Assembly (NCBI RefSeq): GCF_014170305.1 | Contig: NZ_LZZT01000058.1 | Location: 1 to 64,000, forward strand | DNA length: 64,000 nucleotides | Source: Achromobacter sp. UMC71 | GTDB lineage: Bacteria > Pseudomonadota > Gammaproteobacteria > Burkholderiales > Burkholderiaceae_B | Reading direction: 5' to 3' | In this document: piece after piece, positions 8,993 to 18,317 of the stretch | How the letters are laid out: every line of letters starts with the position of its first letter | Position numbering within the stretch: position 1 is the first letter of the stretch | Program-made: the position numbers and the translations under genes | The notes under the pieces: model-generated | Seen by the model: the letters and a program-made list of their open reading frames with translations, nothing else | Databases searched by the model: none | Told to the model about the DNA's origin: nothing

Positions 8993-9592
8993 ATTATCAA
9001 GCCCATCGACGCATTCGCATTCGCCCACCAGGGCAGGGAAGCGCAAGGCACCATACCTCTTGTGCGGTTGACGCGCGCGGTTGACGGGTTACCCGAGCAG
9101 CCGCTGGGCGACGCCGGGCTCGTGACGTGGTCCGCGCGCGGCGAGATGGGCAAGACGGGGCTGGTGCTAGGCCAGCCGCTCTTGCGCATCCGTGTGCAGG
9201 CGAATCCGGTCGTGGTGTGCCAGCGGTGCAATACGCCGTTCGCCTACCCGGTCGACAGCGAAGTTCTGCTGCAGCTGGTCAAGTCTGAAGACGATCTCGA
9301 CGACGGCATTGCCGGTGGCGACCACGCCGCCGGTCTTGACGACGAGGACGACGAAGACGGAGAAGTGGAAGGTAAAGGTTTTGTGTCCAACCAACCTGAA
9401 AAGGTGGTGGGGTCGCATCATTTCGATCTGCTGGCCCAGATCGAAGATGAGCTCATTCTGAGCGTTCCGTATGTGCCCAAGCATGATGTATGCCCGGGCG
9501 CGCAGGCCAACGACAACGAAGCTTCCCAAGAGCCCGTTGTCAAGCGTCCGTCGCCGTTTGCGGTGCTGGAACAACTGAAGCACAAAGATTGA
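8993..9592 (+). CDS. yceD: YceD/DUF177 23S rRNA accumulation protein (start uncertain)
   Basis: YceD affects 23S rRNA accumulation and is nearly always next to rpmF. Family marks are [29 protein letters not shown] and the C-terminal [13 protein letters not shown], plus an acidic insert about 100 residues from the end. The first ATG/GTG/TTG in frame is the GTG at 9062 (176 aa), but readable sequence continues upstream as [19 protein letters not shown], which looks like a genuine N-terminus. An AAAGGA (8984-8989) precedes CTG 8990, ATT 8993 and ATC 8996, so a rare start codon is likely; the coordinate given assumes ATT. About 199 aa. Confidence 0.8.
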   Translation: MIKPIDAFAFAHQGREAQGTIPLVRLTRAVDGLPEQPLGDAGLVTWSARGEMGKTGLVLGQPLLRIRVQANPVVVCQRCNTPFAYPVDSEVLLQLVKSEDDLDDGIAGGDHAAGLDDEDDEDGEVEGKGFVSNQPEKVVGSHHFDLLAQIEDELILSVPYVPKHDVCPGAQANDNEASQEPVVKRPSPFAVLEQLKHKD

Positions 9593-9644
9593 GATCAACA
9601 TCGGGCCGCATCGCGTACAATGCGCCCCGTTTCTAGGAGTCATC

Positions 9645-9827
9645 ATGGCTGTTCAACAAAACAAGAAGTCCCCGTCCAAGCGCGGTATGCACCGCTCGCA
9701 CGATTTTCTGGTGAATCCGTCGACGGCTATCGAACCCAACACGGGCGAGACCCATCTGCGTCACCACATCAGCCCCAACGGCTTCTATCGTGGCCGCAAG
9801 GTCCTGAAGACCAAGGCCGACGAATAA
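9645..9827 (+). CDS. rpmF: 50S ribosomal protein L32
   Basis: A 60-aa basic ribosomal protein beginning [20 protein letters not shown], the standard L32 start. It lacks the four-cysteine zinc ribbon of some L32 forms. AGGAG lies eight bases before the ATG. It sits 52 bases after yceD and 58 before plsX, in the conserved order linking ribosome and membrane-lipid synthesis. Confidence 0.97.
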   Translation: MAVQQNKKSPSKRGMHRSHDFLVNPSTAIEPNTGETHLRHHISPNGFYRGRKVLKTKADE

Positions 9828-9885
9828 GGCCCCGGGCCGAACTCGTACTCGGACCAATTCGGCTGAGCGCTGATACCTGGCACCC

Positions 9886-10953
9886 GTGATACGCATCGCC
9901 ATAGACTGTATGGGCGGAGACTTCGGTCTGCCCGTCACGATTCCGGCTGCGATCGAGTTCGCCCGGCAATTTCCGGATACCCGGCTATTGCTGGTCGGGC
10001 TTCCCGACGCTATCGAAGCGGCGCTCTCCGAGCACCGCGGCGTGGCGCGTGATCGTCTTGAAATCGTGGCGGCTTCCGAAGTCGTCACCATGGACGACCC
10101 GGTCGAGGTCGCCCTGCGCCGCAAAAAAGACTCCTCCATGCGCCTGGCCGCCCAGTCCGTCAAGGACGGGCGCGCCGACGCCTGCGTTTCCGCGGGCAAT
10201 ACCGGCGCCTGGATGGCCATTTCACGCTACGTGCTCAAGACGCTGGACGGCATAGACCGGCCCGCGATCGCCACGTCCATTCCGAACCAGACGGGCCGCG
10301 CCACCACGGTGCTGGACCTGGGTGCGAATGTGGACTGCACGGCCGAGCACCTTCTGCAATTCGCCATCATGGGCGCCGCGCTGTCGCAGGCGGTGGACCA
10401 TCGCGAGAACCCCACTGTGGGCTTGCTCAACATCGGCGAAGAGGTCATCAAGGGCAACGAGGTCGTCAAGGAAGCCGCCGAGCTTCTGCGCGCCAGTCCC
10501 CTGAACTTCTACGGCAACGTGGAAGGCAACGACATTTTCAAGGGCACGGTCGACGTCGTCGTCTGCGACGGTTTCGTCGGCAACGTCGTGCTCAAGTCCG
10601 TCGAAGGCCTGGCCAAGATGTTGTCCAGCGTCATTCGCGAAGAGTTCAAACGCAACCTGATCACCCTGCTGGCCGGCGTGCTGGCCAAGCCGGTGCTCAA
10701 CCGCCTGCGCAACCGCGTCGACAACCGCCGCTACAACGGCGCGGCGCTGCTGGGCTTGCGGGGCGTGGTCATCAAGAGCCACGGCTCGGCCGATGCCTAC
10801 GCTTTCGGCTTTGCGCTGCAACGGGCGCGCGAAGCCGTAGTGAGTAAACTGCTTGAGCGCACCGCTCAGACGGTCGCACAGATCAACCAGCGCGTTCAGT
10901 CGGGCTCGGGCGCTTCGGCGCTCGAATCGGGCGCGGCTGGGGACACCGCTTGA
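9886..10953 (+). CDS. plsX: Phosphate acyltransferase PlsX
   Basis: Makes acyl-phosphate from acyl-ACP for the PlsY step of phosphatidic acid synthesis; peripheral membrane enzyme. The 355-aa sequence opens with the GTG at 9886 as [20 protein letters not shown] and has DLGANVDC and [19 protein letters not shown], typical of PlsX. The C-terminus extends past the core with a Ser/Gly/Ala-rich tail. Its TGA overlaps the fabH ATG (TGATG), so the two are translationally coupled. Confidence 0.96.
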   Translation: MIRIAIDCMGGDFGLPVTIPAAIEFARQFPDTRLLLVGLPDAIEAALSEHRGVARDRLEIVAASEVVTMDDPVEVALRRKKDSSMRLAAQSVKDGRADACVSAGNTGAWMAISRYVLKTLDGIDRPAIATSIPNQTGRATTVLDLGANVDCTAEHLLQFAIMGAALSQAVDHRENPTVGLLNIGEEVIKGNEVVKEAAELLRASPLNFYGNVEGNDIFKGTVDVVVCDGFVGNVVLKSVEGLAKMLSSVIREEFKRNLITLLAGVLAKPVLNRLRNRVDNRRYNGAALLGLRGVVIKSHGSADAYAFGFALQRAREAVVSKLLERTAQTVAQINQRVQSGSGASALESGAAGDTA

Positions 10954-11939
10954 TGGATACCGCAATGAAATATTCCGTGATCGCGGGCACCGGCAGTTTC
11001 CTGCCGGAACGCGTGGTTTCGAATGATGCCCTGGCAGCCGAGCTGGCAACCCGCGACATCGCCACTTCCGACGAGTGGATCGTTGAGCGCACCGGCATCC
11101 GCCAGCGCCATCTGGCCGAACGCGGCGTCACCACCAGCCAGCTGGCCACCGAGGCCTCGCGCCGCGCGCTGGCCGATGCGGGCGTCGATGCTTCTGACGT
11201 CGACCTCATCGTGCTGGCCACGTCCACGCCCGATTTCGTCTTTCCCAGCACTGCCTGCCTGGTGCAGGCCAATCTGGGCGCCAAGGGCTCGGCCGCCTTT
11301 GACGTACAGGCAGTGTGCAGCGGTTTCGTCTACGCGCTGACCACCGCCGACAGTTTCATCCGTGCCGGCCGCGCGCGCTGCGCCCTGGTGATCGGCGCCG
11401 AAGTGTTTTCGCGCATCCTCGACTGGAACGACCGCAGCACCTGCGTGCTGTTTGGCGACGGCGCTGGCGCAGTGGTGCTCAAGGCTTCCGACAAGCCCGG
11501 CATCATGGCCGCGCAACTGCACGCCGACGGCAGCCAGATGAAGATCCTCAGCGCCGCCGGCAACGTGGCCTATGGCGACGTCACGGGCGACCCTTTCCTG
11601 CGCATGGACGGACAGGCGGTGTTCAAGCAGGCCGTCACGGTGCTGGACCGCTCGGCGCGCGATACCTGCGCCGAAGCCGGCATCGAGGTCAGCGACGTCG
11701 ATTGGCTGATTCCGCACCAAGCCAACGTCCGCATCCTGAATTTCCTGGCGCGCAAGCTTGCCGTGCCGGTCGAAAAGGTTGTCATTACCGTCGACAGCCA
11801 CGCCAATACCTCCGCGGCCAGCGTGCCGCTGGCCCTGGACGCCGCGCGCCGCGATGGCCGTGTCAAGCCGGGTCAGCTCATCCTGATGCAGGGCGTAGGC
11901 GGCGGATTCACCTGGGGTTCCGTACTGGCCCGCATGTAA
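10953..11939 (+). CDS. fabH: 3-oxoacyl-ACP synthase III (FabH)
   Basis: Starts fatty acid elongation by condensing acetyl-CoA with malonyl-ACP. The 328-aa thiolase-fold enzyme has its nucleophile Cys122 in [10 protein letters not shown], and the catalytic His and Asn in [12 protein letters not shown] and [10 protein letters not shown]. The ATG at 10953 overlaps the plsX stop. An in-frame ATG at 10965 ([10 protein letters not shown]) is a credible alternative, closer to the usual family start; a TTG at 10950 is unlikely. Confidence 0.96.
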   Translation: MDTAMKYSVIAGTGSFLPERVVSNDALAAELATRDIATSDEWIVERTGIRQRHLAERGVTTSQLATEASRRALADAGVDASDVDLIVLATSTPDFVFPSTACLVQANLGAKGSAAFDVQAVCSGFVYALTTADSFIRAGRARCALVIGAEVFSRILDWNDRSTCVLFGDGAGAVVLKASDKPGIMAAQLHADGSQMKILSAAGNVAYGDVTGDPFLRMDGQAVFKQAVTVLDRSARDTCAEAGIEVSDVDWLIPHQANVRILNFLARKLAVPVEKVVITVDSHANTSAASVPLALDAARRDGRVKPGQLILMQGVGGGFTWGSVLARM

Positions 11940-12029
11940 GGGCAAGTCCGGCCTGGGCGCGTTACCGCGTCCATCCGGATGGTGCGCCCGACATTCCCAC
12001 AGACTCTGAATCAATCCACACGGTCAAAC

Positions 12030-12965
12030 ATGAAAATCGCTTTTGTCTTTCCTGGCCAGGGTTCCCAGTCGGTCGGCATGCTGGACGCCTGGTCCGATGT
12101 CGCCGCCGCGACCGACGCCGTGGCGCGCGCCTCGCAGGCGCTGGGCCAGGACCTGGGCGCGCTGATCGCGCAAGGCCCCGCTGAACAACTGAACCTGACC
12201 ACCAATACCCAACCGGCCATGCTGACGGCCAGCGTCGCGTTCTTCGCAGCCTGGCGCGCGGCCGGCGGCCGCATGCCCGATGTCGTGGCCGGTCACAGCC
12301 TGGGCGAATACGCCGCGCTCACCGCCGCCGGTTCGCTGGCGCTCGAAGACGCGGTGCGCCTGGTGCGCGTGCGCGCCGACGCCATGCAGGCTGCCGTGCC
12401 CGTGGGCACCGGCGCCATGGCTGCCATCCTGGGTCTGGACGACGACGCCGTGCGCGCCGCCTGCGCTTCGGCGGCCCAAGGCGAAGTGGTCGAAGCCGTC
12501 AATTTCAATGCCCCGGCGCAAGTCGTGATCGCGGGCCACAAGGCCGCCGTCGAACGCGCCTGCGAACTGGCCAAGGCCGCGGGCGCCAAGCGCGCGCTGC
12601 TGCTGCCGGTGTCCGCGCCGTTCCACTCCAGCCTGCTCAAGCCTGCCGCCGACGTGCTGGCCGGCGCCCTGGCGACGGTGAACGTGTCCGCGCCCCAGGT
12701 GCCGGTGATCAACAACGTCGACGTCGCCTCGCCCGTCGAGCCCGGGGCAATCCGGGATGCGCTGGTGCGTCAGGCATGGCATCCTGTGCGCTGGGTGGAA
12801 ACGCTGCGCGCCATGAAGGCGCAGGGCGTGACCCACGTCATCGAATGCGGTCCCGGCAAGGTACTGGCCGGCCTGACCAAGCGCATCGATCCCGAACTTA
12901 CCGGCTTGGCCATCACGGATCCGGCTTCGCTTGAAGCCGCGCTGGCCGCGGTTAACGGAAATTAA
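12030..12965 (+). CDS. fabD: Malonyl-CoA:ACP transacylase (FabD)
   Basis: Loads malonate onto ACP. The ATG at 12030 gives 311 aa beginning MKIAFVFPGQGSQSVGML, the family start; the frame runs further upstream but without similarity. The nucleophile is Ser90 in GHSLGEYAAL, and the partner His is in PVSAPFHSSLLKP. It follows fabH after 90 bases and precedes fabG by four, in the usual order. Confidence 0.96.
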   Translation: MKIAFVFPGQGSQSVGMLDAWSDVAAATDAVARASQALGQDLGALIAQGPAEQLNLTTNTQPAMLTASVAFFAAWRAAGGRMPDVVAGHSLGEYAALTAAGSLALEDAVRLVRVRADAMQAAVPVGTGAMAAILGLDDDAVRAACASAAQGEVVEAVNFNAPAQVVIAGHKAAVERACELAKAAGAKRALLLPVSAPFHSSLLKPAADVLAGALATVNVSAPQVPVINNVDVASPVEPGAIRDALVRQAWHPVRWVETLRAMKAQGVTHVIECGPGKVLAGLTKRIDPELTGLAITDPASLEAALAAVNGN

Positions 12966-12969
12966 GAGC

Positions 12970-13722
12970 ATGGAAAACACCTCGATCGAATTGCAGGGCA
13001 AGATGGCCCTGGTCACCGGCGCCACGCGTGGCATTGGCCGTGCCATTGCCCACGAACTGGCCGCGCGCGGTGCCGTCGTCGTAGGCACCGCCACGTCCGA
13101 GTCCGGCGCTGCCTCCATCACCGAAGCCCTGGCGCCGTTCGGTGGCCGTGGCGTGGTGCTGGACGTGACCAACGCCGAAGCCTGCGACGCGCTGATCGAA
13201 ACGCTGGGCAAAGAGGGGGGCGGCCCCCACATCCTCGTCAATAATGCAGGCATCACCCGCGATACGCTGGCAATGCGCATGAAAGACGACGACTGGTCCG
13301 CCGTCATCGACACCAATCTGGCATCCGTCTTCCGCCTGTCGCGGGCCGTGCTGCGCAACATGATGAAGGCCCGTTGGGGACGCATCATCAACGTCACCTC
13401 GGTGGTGGGTTCCAGCGGCAATCCCGGCCAGGCGAACTACGCCGCCGCGAAGGCCGGCGTGGCCGGCATGTCGCGTGCGCTGGCCCGCGAACTGGGCAGC
13501 CGCAACATCACCGTCAATTGCGTCGCGCCGGGCTTCATCGATACCGACATGACGCGCGCCTTGGGCGAAAACCAGACCGCCGCGCTGCTGCAGCAGATTC
13601 CGCTGGGCCGTCTGGGCTCGCCCGCGGACATCGCCCATGCGGTGGCCTTTTTGTCCGGGCCGCAGGCGGGTTACATTACCGGCACCACCCTGCACGTCAA
13701 CGGCGGGATGTACATGCAATAA
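12970..13722 (+). CDS. fabG: 3-oxoacyl-ACP reductase (FabG)
   Basis: NADPH-dependent reductase of 3-ketoacyl-ACP, a short-chain dehydrogenase of 250 aa. The cofactor motif is TGATRGIG near residue 20 and NNAG follows at about residue 93. The catalytic Ser lies in [10 protein letters not shown], with Tyr157 and Lys161 in NYAAAKAG. The C-terminus ends [16 protein letters not shown], as in canonical FabG. The fabD stop is four bases upstream. A gap of 212 bases with its own promoter separates it from acpP. Confidence 0.97.
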   Translation: MENTSIELQGKMALVTGATRGIGRAIAHELAARGAVVVGTATSESGAASITEALAPFGGRGVVLDVTNAEACDALIETLGKEGGGPHILVNNAGITRDTLAMRMKDDDWSAVIDTNLASVFRLSRAVLRNMMKARWGRIINVTSVVGSSGNPGQANYAAAKAGVAGMSRALARELGSRNITVNCVAPGFIDTDMTRALGENQTAALLQQIPLGRLGSPADIAHAVAFLSGPQAGYITGTTLHVNGGMYMQ

Positions 13723-13877
13723 GTCACGAAGCGCGCGGGCGGCCCAGGCCGCCACGCCGTTGCCGGGCAACCGGCGAGGCAACGCGCGATTCACCGGAAA
13801 CGCCGCACGCCGGTATTCCTGCGCCCCAAGGGCGACAGATCGAAGTGCGCGGTGTTATTTTTGTCACGGCCTGGCGT

Positions 13878-13904
13878 TTGCAGTACTCTGCGCTTGGCTA
13901 TAAT
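13878..13904 (+). promoter_or_regulatory. Probable acpP promoter
   Basis: A perfect TATAAT lies at 13899-13904, with TTGCAG at 13878-13883 (15-base spacer) or TTTGCA one base earlier (16-base spacer). Transcription would begin about 25 bases before the acpP ATG. A strong promoter here fits the high expression of acyl carrier protein relative to its neighbours. Confidence 0.6.
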
Positions 13905-13934
13905 TCGCGGGATTTTTCCCATTTGGAGATCTGC

Positions 13935-14174
13935 ATGGAAAGCATCGAACAGCGCGTCAAGAAGATCGTCGCTGAACAACTTGGCGTGAACGAAGCCGAG
14001 ATCAAGAACGAATCCTCCTTCCTTGACGACCTCGGTGCCGATTCGCTCGACATGGTCGAACTGGTCATGGCGCTCGAAGACGAATTCGAGACCGAGATCC
14101 CCGACGAAGAGGCCGAAAAGATCACGACCGTGCAACAAGCGATTGATTACATCAATTCGAACGGTAAGCAGTAA
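13935..14174 (+). CDS. acpP: Acyl carrier protein
   Basis: The 79-aa acidic carrier of growing acyl chains. The phosphopantetheine serine is Ser37 in [19 protein letters not shown]. The ATG at 13935 with upstream TTGGAG gives the canonical start [12 protein letters not shown]; the frame is open much further upstream through fabG in another register, which is meaningless. Its own promoter and a downstream hairpin suggest a strong monocistronic transcript in addition to cluster read-through. Confidence 0.98.
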   Translation: MESIEQRVKKIVAEQLGVNEAEIKNESSFLDDLGADSLDMVELVMALEDEFETEIPDEEAEKITTVQQAIDYINSNGKQ

Positions 14175-14266
14175 GCTCAGCCTATATCCTTCTGGTTGCC
14201 CGAAATTCGATTTCGGAGTCAACCGGGAACCGGGGCGGTTTCAGGAATTTGCCGTGTGGTTCACGC

Positions 14267-14298
14267 GCGGGACGGGGGTTAAAGCCCGACCCGCTTTT
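14267..14298 (+). terminator. Hairpin plus T-run between acpP and fabF
   Basis: GCGGG (14267-14271) and CGGG (14273-14276) pair with CCCG (14285-14288) and CCCGC (14290-14294), broken by one A-A mismatch, followed by TTTT. It probably terminates or attenuates the acpP transcript, lowering fabF relative to acpP. Confidence 0.5.
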
Positions 14299-14363
14299 GC
14301 GTGTTCCGCACGTGCAGTGCATCCCGAAAACCGCCTTTCTTTTGTCTGTTTGAGGAGTCATCC

Positions 14364-15593
14364 GTGAAGCGACGAGTCGTCATCACTGGCCTTGGTATCG
14401 TTTCGCCTGTTGGCAACGACCTGACCACCGCTTGGGACAATATCGTCAACGGACGTTCTGGCATCAGCCGCATCAGCCGTTTCGATCCCTCGGCCATCAC
14501 CACGCACATCGCCGGCGAAGTCAAAGACTTCGACATCAGCGCCTATATCTCGTCCAAAGAAGCCCGCCAGATGGATACCTTCATCCATTACGGCCTGGCT
14601 GCCGGGATGCAGGCCTGGCGCGACAGCGGCCTGGAAGTCACCGACGCCAACGCCGAGCGCATCGGCGTGATCGTGGGCTCGGGCATCGGCGGCTTGCCGC
14701 GCATCGAGGAAACCCAGGTCGAGTACATGGCCAAGGGGCCGCGCCGGATCTCGCCGTTCTTCGTGCCGGGTTCGCTGATCAACCTGATCTCCGGCCACCT
14801 GTCTATCGCCTACGGCATGAAGGGTCCCAGCTACGCCGTCGTGTCGGCCTGCACCACGGGCCTGCATTGCATCGGCGACGCAGCCCGCCTGATCGAGTAC
14901 GGCGACGCCGACGTCATGCTGGCTGGTGGCGCCGAGTCGACCGTGTCGCCGCTGGGCATCGGCGGTTTCGCCGCCATGCGCGCGCTGTCGACCCGCAACG
15001 ATGATCCTCAGACGGCATCGCGTCCCTGGGACCGCGACCGCGACGGCTTCGTGCTGGGCGAAGGCGCCGGCGTGCTGGTGCTGGAAGAATACGAACACGC
15101 CAAGAAGCGCGGCGCGCGCATCTATGGTGAGTTCGCAGGCTACGGCATGAGCTCGGACGCGCATCACATCACGGCCCCCGACAAGGACGGCCCGCGCCGC
15201 GGCATCATCAACGCGCTGCGCAACGGCGGCCTGAACCTGGAAGACATCCAGTACGTCAACGCGCACGGCACCTCGACGCCCCTGGGCGACAAGAACGAGA
15301 CCGACGCGCTGAAGCTGGCTTTCGGCGACCATGCCAAGAAGCTGGTGGTGAACTCGACCAAGTCCATGACCGGCCACCTGCTGGGCGCGGCCGGCGGCAT
15401 CGAGGCCGTGTTCACGACCTTGGCGGTCTACAACCAGGTCTCGCCTCCGACCATCAACATCTTCAATCAAGATCCGGAATGCGATCTGGATTACTGCGCC
15501 AACGAGGCGCGGCAGATGAAGATCGACGTCGGCCTGTCCAACTCGTTCGGCTTCGGCGGCACCAACGGCTCCATGGCCGTTCGCCGGGTCTGA
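14364..15593 (+). CDS. fabF: 3-oxoacyl-ACP synthase II (FabF)
   Basis: Condensing enzyme of fatty acid elongation, important for cis-vaccenate synthesis. The GTG at 14364, preceded by GAGGAGT, gives 409 aa beginning KRRVVITGLGIVSPVG. Cys163 in VVSACTTGLHCIG is the nucleophile; the catalytic histidines are in NAHGTSTPLGD and STKSMTGHLLGAAGG. An ATG further upstream at 14301 has no RBS and adds unrelated residues. A small membrane-protein gene follows after one base. Confidence 0.96.
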   Translation: MKRRVVITGLGIVSPVGNDLTTAWDNIVNGRSGISRISRFDPSAITTHIAGEVKDFDISAYISSKEARQMDTFIHYGLAAGMQAWRDSGLEVTDANAERIGVIVGSGIGGLPRIEETQVEYMAKGPRRISPFFVPGSLINLISGHLSIAYGMKGPSYAVVSACTTGLHCIGDAARLIEYGDADVMLAGGAESTVSPLGIGGFAAMRALSTRNDDPQTASRPWDRDRDGFVLGEGAGVLVLEEYEHAKKRGARIYGEFAGYGMSSDAHHITAPDKDGPRRGIINALRNGGLNLEDIQYVNAHGTSTPLGDKNETDALKLAFGDHAKKLVVNSTKSMTGHLLGAAGGIEAVFTTLAVYNQVSPPTINIFNQDPECDLDYCANEARQMKIDVGLSNSFGFGGTNGSMAVRRV

Positions 15594-15594
15594 T

Positions 15595-16089
15595 TTGGAA
15601 GGCCCGGGCCAGGGGCGCTGGACGTTTCGCGTGCCTGTCTTGCGGCCGCGCGGCGTCGCGGCGCTTCCGGCCTTGGCGCTGGCCGCCGCGGTGGCCAGCA
15701 CGGTGACCGCGGCCACCTGGCATGGGGCGGCCTGGACGGCAGCCGCCATCCTGGCGTCCCTGCTGGCGGCGGCCGGGCTGTTACACTCGATCCGTAGCAG
15801 CCTGTCCCCGGTATCGGCATTGCGCACGGCGCCCGGGGCCGGCCGCTGGCAGGTGCGCCTGCCAGGCGGCTGGCAGGACGCGGCGCTGGTGGACCAGCAC
15901 CGCGGGCCGGCGTGGCTCACGCTCACCTTGCAGCCCTTGCCCTCCGGGAGTACGGCCTTTAACCACAACAATGTAACTTTCACCGTCTGGCAGCGGACGT
16001 CACGACCCCAGGCCTGGCGGCGTCTATGCCTGCTGGCTGGCGCGGCGCGGCGTGCGTCCACGGCGGTCCGCCTGCGGGAGGCCTCATGA
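15595..16089 (+). CDS. Small membrane protein, possibly YgfX/CptA-like
   Basis: A 164-aa protein with two adjacent hydrophobic segments (about residues 22-43 and 46-64) and a basic soluble C-terminal part containing W-rich beta-like segments. The layout (two N-terminal helices, then a WxVxLPGG...L domain) recalls YgfX-type proteins often found before rpoE in betaproteobacteria, but the match is by pattern only. The start is uncertain: a TTG one base after fabF gives the stated coordinates. Its TGA overlaps the rpoE ATG by four bases. Confidence 0.6.
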   Translation: MEGPGQGRWTFRVPVLRPRGVAALPALALAAAVASTVTAATWHGAAWTAAAILASLLAAAGLLHSIRSSLSPVSALRTAPGAGRWQVRLPGGWQDAALVDQHRGPAWLTLTLQPLPSGSTAFNHNNVTFTVWQRTSRPQAWRRLCLLAGAARRASTAVRLREAS

Positions 16090-16685
16090 GCGAGCGCGAA
16101 GTCGACGCCGAGCTTGTCGCCCGCGTCCAGCGGGGCGACAAGAAGGCCTTCGATCTGCTGGTGCTCAAGTATCAGCGCAAGATTCTTCGCCTGCTGGCCC
16201 GGATGATCCGGGACCCGTCCGAAATCGAGGACGTGGCCCAGGAAGCGTTCATCAAGGCCTATCGGGCCTTGCCCCAGTTCCGGGGCGAAAGCGCGTTCTA
16301 TACCTGGTTGTATCGCATCGCCATCAATACGGCCCGCAATTGGCTTGCCTCGCAGGGCCGACGGCCGAGCGCGCCCAATGCGATAGAAACGGAAGACGGT
16401 GAAACTTTTAACGAAACCGACAACCTAACCGATATAAGCACGCCGGAATCCATGGTCGCCAGCCGCGAAATCGCCGAAACGGTGAACGCGGCCATCGAGG
16501 AATTGCCCGAGGAATTGCGTACCGCAATTGTCCTGCGTGAAATCGAAGGTATGAGTTACGAAGACATCGCCCAGAGCATGGACTGCCCCATTGGTACGGT
16601 GCGTTCCCGCATTTTTCGTGCGCGCGAAGCCATCGCAACCAAGTTGCGCCCATTGCTTGGCACCGATGCCGAGCGTCGCTGGTAA
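16086..16685 (+). CDS. rpoE: Envelope-stress sigma factor RpoE (AlgU)
   Basis: ECF sigma factor that directs RNA polymerase to envelope-stress promoters. The 199-aa protein has region 2 (FDLLVLKYQRKILRLLARMI...FIKAYRALPQFRGESAFYTWLYRIAINTARNWL) and region 4 (LPEELRTAIVLREIEGMSYEDIAQSM...GTVRSRIFRARE). The ATG at 16086 overlaps the preceding stop. The order rpoE-rseA-rseB-mucD is the standard sigma-E operon. No clear sigma-E autopromoter was found just upstream. Confidence 0.96.
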   Translation: MSEREVDAELVARVQRGDKKAFDLLVLKYQRKILRLLARMIRDPSEIEDVAQEAFIKAYRALPQFRGESAFYTWLYRIAINTARNWLASQGRRPSAPNAIETEDGETFNETDNLTDISTPESMVASREIAETVNAAIEELPEELRTAIVLREIEGMSYEDIAQSMDCPIGTVRSRIFRAREAIATKLRPLLGTDAERRW

Positions 16686-16697
16686 GGAGTGGCAGTC

Positions 16698-17204
16698 ATG
16701 CAGACAACAGCAGCCAAGTCCGTCGTTTCTTCCGATATCTCCTGGGAGGAATCCGTTTCCGCCTGGATGGACGGTGAAGAATCCGACGATATTCTCCCTG
16801 GCCTGTCGACCCGAGAAGGGCGGCAGACCTGGGATACCTATCACCTCATCGGTGATGCCCTGCGCAATACCGATCTGGCGTTGACGCCCAGCGCGGGCTT
16901 TCACGCCCGCCTGTCGCGCGCCCTGGACGCCGAATTGCCGATCGTGGCGGCGCCCCGGCGCCGTTCGCCGTTGCGCATGGGCCTGTCTGGCCTGGCCGTG
17001 GCGGCCGCGGTGGCTACCGTCGCCTGGGTGGCCCAGCCGTACCTCGCGGGCGGCTCGCCCGGCACCGAGACGCGCGTGCTGGCCGACGCCAGCCTGAGCG
17101 GCACCGACACTTCGGGCCTGAGCGACTACCTGGAGGCCCATCGCCAGATGGCCGGCCCCAGCGCGGTGCGCCAGGTGTCGTTCGATGTCGGAGCGGGACG
17201 CTGA
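16698..17204 (+). CDS. rseA: Anti-sigma-E factor RseA (MucA)
   Basis: Inner-membrane protein that binds RpoE until regulated proteolysis releases it. The 168-aa product has an N-terminal cytoplasmic RseA domain (WEESVSAWMDGEESDDIL, WDTYHLIGDALRN), one transmembrane helix (about residues 93-112) and a short periplasmic tail. The ATG at 16698 has AAGGAG eight bases upstream; a GTG at 16689 would lie inside that site. The stop overlaps the rseB ATG (TGATG). Confidence 0.92.
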   Translation: MQTTAAKSVVSSDISWEESVSAWMDGEESDDILPGLSTREGRQTWDTYHLIGDALRNTDLALTPSAGFHARLSRALDAELPIVAAPRRRSPLRMGLSGLAVAAAVATVAWVAQPYLAGGSPGTETRVLADASLSGTDTSGLSDYLEAHRQMAGPSAVRQVSFDVGAGR

Positions 17205-18280
17205 TGGCCTTAGTGCTTCCGACCCGCTGGCCGGTGCTGGGACGGGCTGCCTCGTGGCAAGCCCACCGCGCTGGCTGGTTTGCCGCTACGCTCCTGACCG
17301 CTTTCCTGGCCGCGCACGAACCCGCGCGCGCCGCTGATTCCACGCCGGCCCAGCAGGGCGACGACGTGGTTCAGCTGCTCTCGCGCATCCAGCAGGCGGC
17401 GCGCAAGCAGGACTACGCGGGCGTGTTCATGTATCAGCAGGGCGAGATGATCCAGTCCTCGCGCCTGGTGCACATCCTGGACGGCACCGGCGAACGCGAG
17501 CGACTCGAGATCCTGGACGGCCAGCCGCGCGAATATCTGCGCCACAACGAAGACGTCCAGTGCCTGATCCCCGAGCGCAAGACGGTCCTGATCGAGCGCC
17601 GCCGCGGCGACCGCTTCCCCGGCCTGTTGCTGGGCAATCCGGCCAACCTGACCGAACACTACAAGATCCGTACTGAATCGGCCTTGCACCGGGTGGCCGG
17701 GCGCGAGTGCCGCCTGATCACTATCGAACCGCTGGACAAGTTGCGCTATGGCTATCGCCTGTGCGCGGACGTCGAAACCAATCTGCTGCTGAAGGCGCAG
17801 ACGCTCAACGCCGCCCGCGGCGTGGTCGAGCAGGTGTCGTTCACCTCGCTGCGCCTGGGCGCCGAAGTCGATCCGCAATCGCTGACCTCGCGCTGGAACA
17901 CGCGCGACTGGAAGGTGCTTGAACCCTCCATGAAGCCGGTCGACCTGGGCGCGCTGGGCTGGCGCATTCCGGCGCCCAAGGGCTTTTCCGTGGTTATGCA
18001 GGTGTCGCGCGCGATGGGGCGCGGCGCGACGGTGAACCAGATGGTGCTGTCCGATGGGCTGGCGGCGATCTCGGTGTTCATCGAACCCTACGACAGCCAG
18101 CGCGATCATCACCCGCCGCCTGGCGCGGCGCAGCGCGGTTCGATCACCGTCTACGGCACCCGCATCGCCGATTACTGGCTGACCGCCGTGGGCGAAGTGC
18201 CCGTGGCAACGCTGGAACAATTGGCGGAAGCGACAGAATACGTACCCGTGGCGAACGCTCCGGCGGCCGGCTCCAAGTGA
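17204..18280 (+). CDS. rseB: Sigma-E regulatory protein RseB (MucB)
   Basis: Periplasmic protein that shields RseA from DegS-type cleavage. The 358-aa sequence has an N-terminal signal (hydrophobic core about residues 25-38, likely cut after PARA) and the MucB/RseB N-domain beginning DVVQLLSRIQQAARKQDYAGVFMYQQG, followed by the C-terminal domain with QVSRAMGRGATVNQMVLSDGLAAISVFIEP. Translationally coupled to rseA; mucD follows 37 bases later. Confidence 0.94.
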   Translation: MALVLPTRWPVLGRAASWQAHRAGWFAATLLTAFLAAHEPARAADSTPAQQGDDVVQLLSRIQQAARKQDYAGVFMYQQGEMIQSSRLVHILDGTGERERLEILDGQPREYLRHNEDVQCLIPERKTVLIERRRGDRFPGLLLGNPANLTEHYKIRTESALHRVAGRECRLITIEPLDKLRYGYRLCADVETNLLLKAQTLNAARGVVEQVSFTSLRLGAEVDPQSLTSRWNTRDWKVLEPSMKPVDLGALGWRIPAPKGFSVVMQVSRAMGRGATVNQMVLSDGLAAISVFIEPYDSQRDHHPPPGAAQRGSITVYGTRIADYWLTAVGEVPVATLEQLAEATEYVPVANAPAAGSK

Positions 18281-18317
18281 CCGGCCTCTGCGGCAAGAAG
18301 TAAATTCGGAGCAATCT

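Noticed and set aside
8965-9000. ATG at 8965 as the yceD start
   Set aside because: It is in another reading frame and would need a frameshift to reach YceD.
9589-9621. TTGAGA and TACAAT as a separate rpmF promoter
   Set aside because: The spacer is 21 bases, outside the usual range; TACAAT alone is not enough.
15971-15988. A sigma-E type promoter (TAACTT...TCTGG) before rpoE
   Set aside because: The gap between the elements is about 6 bases; about 16 are needed.
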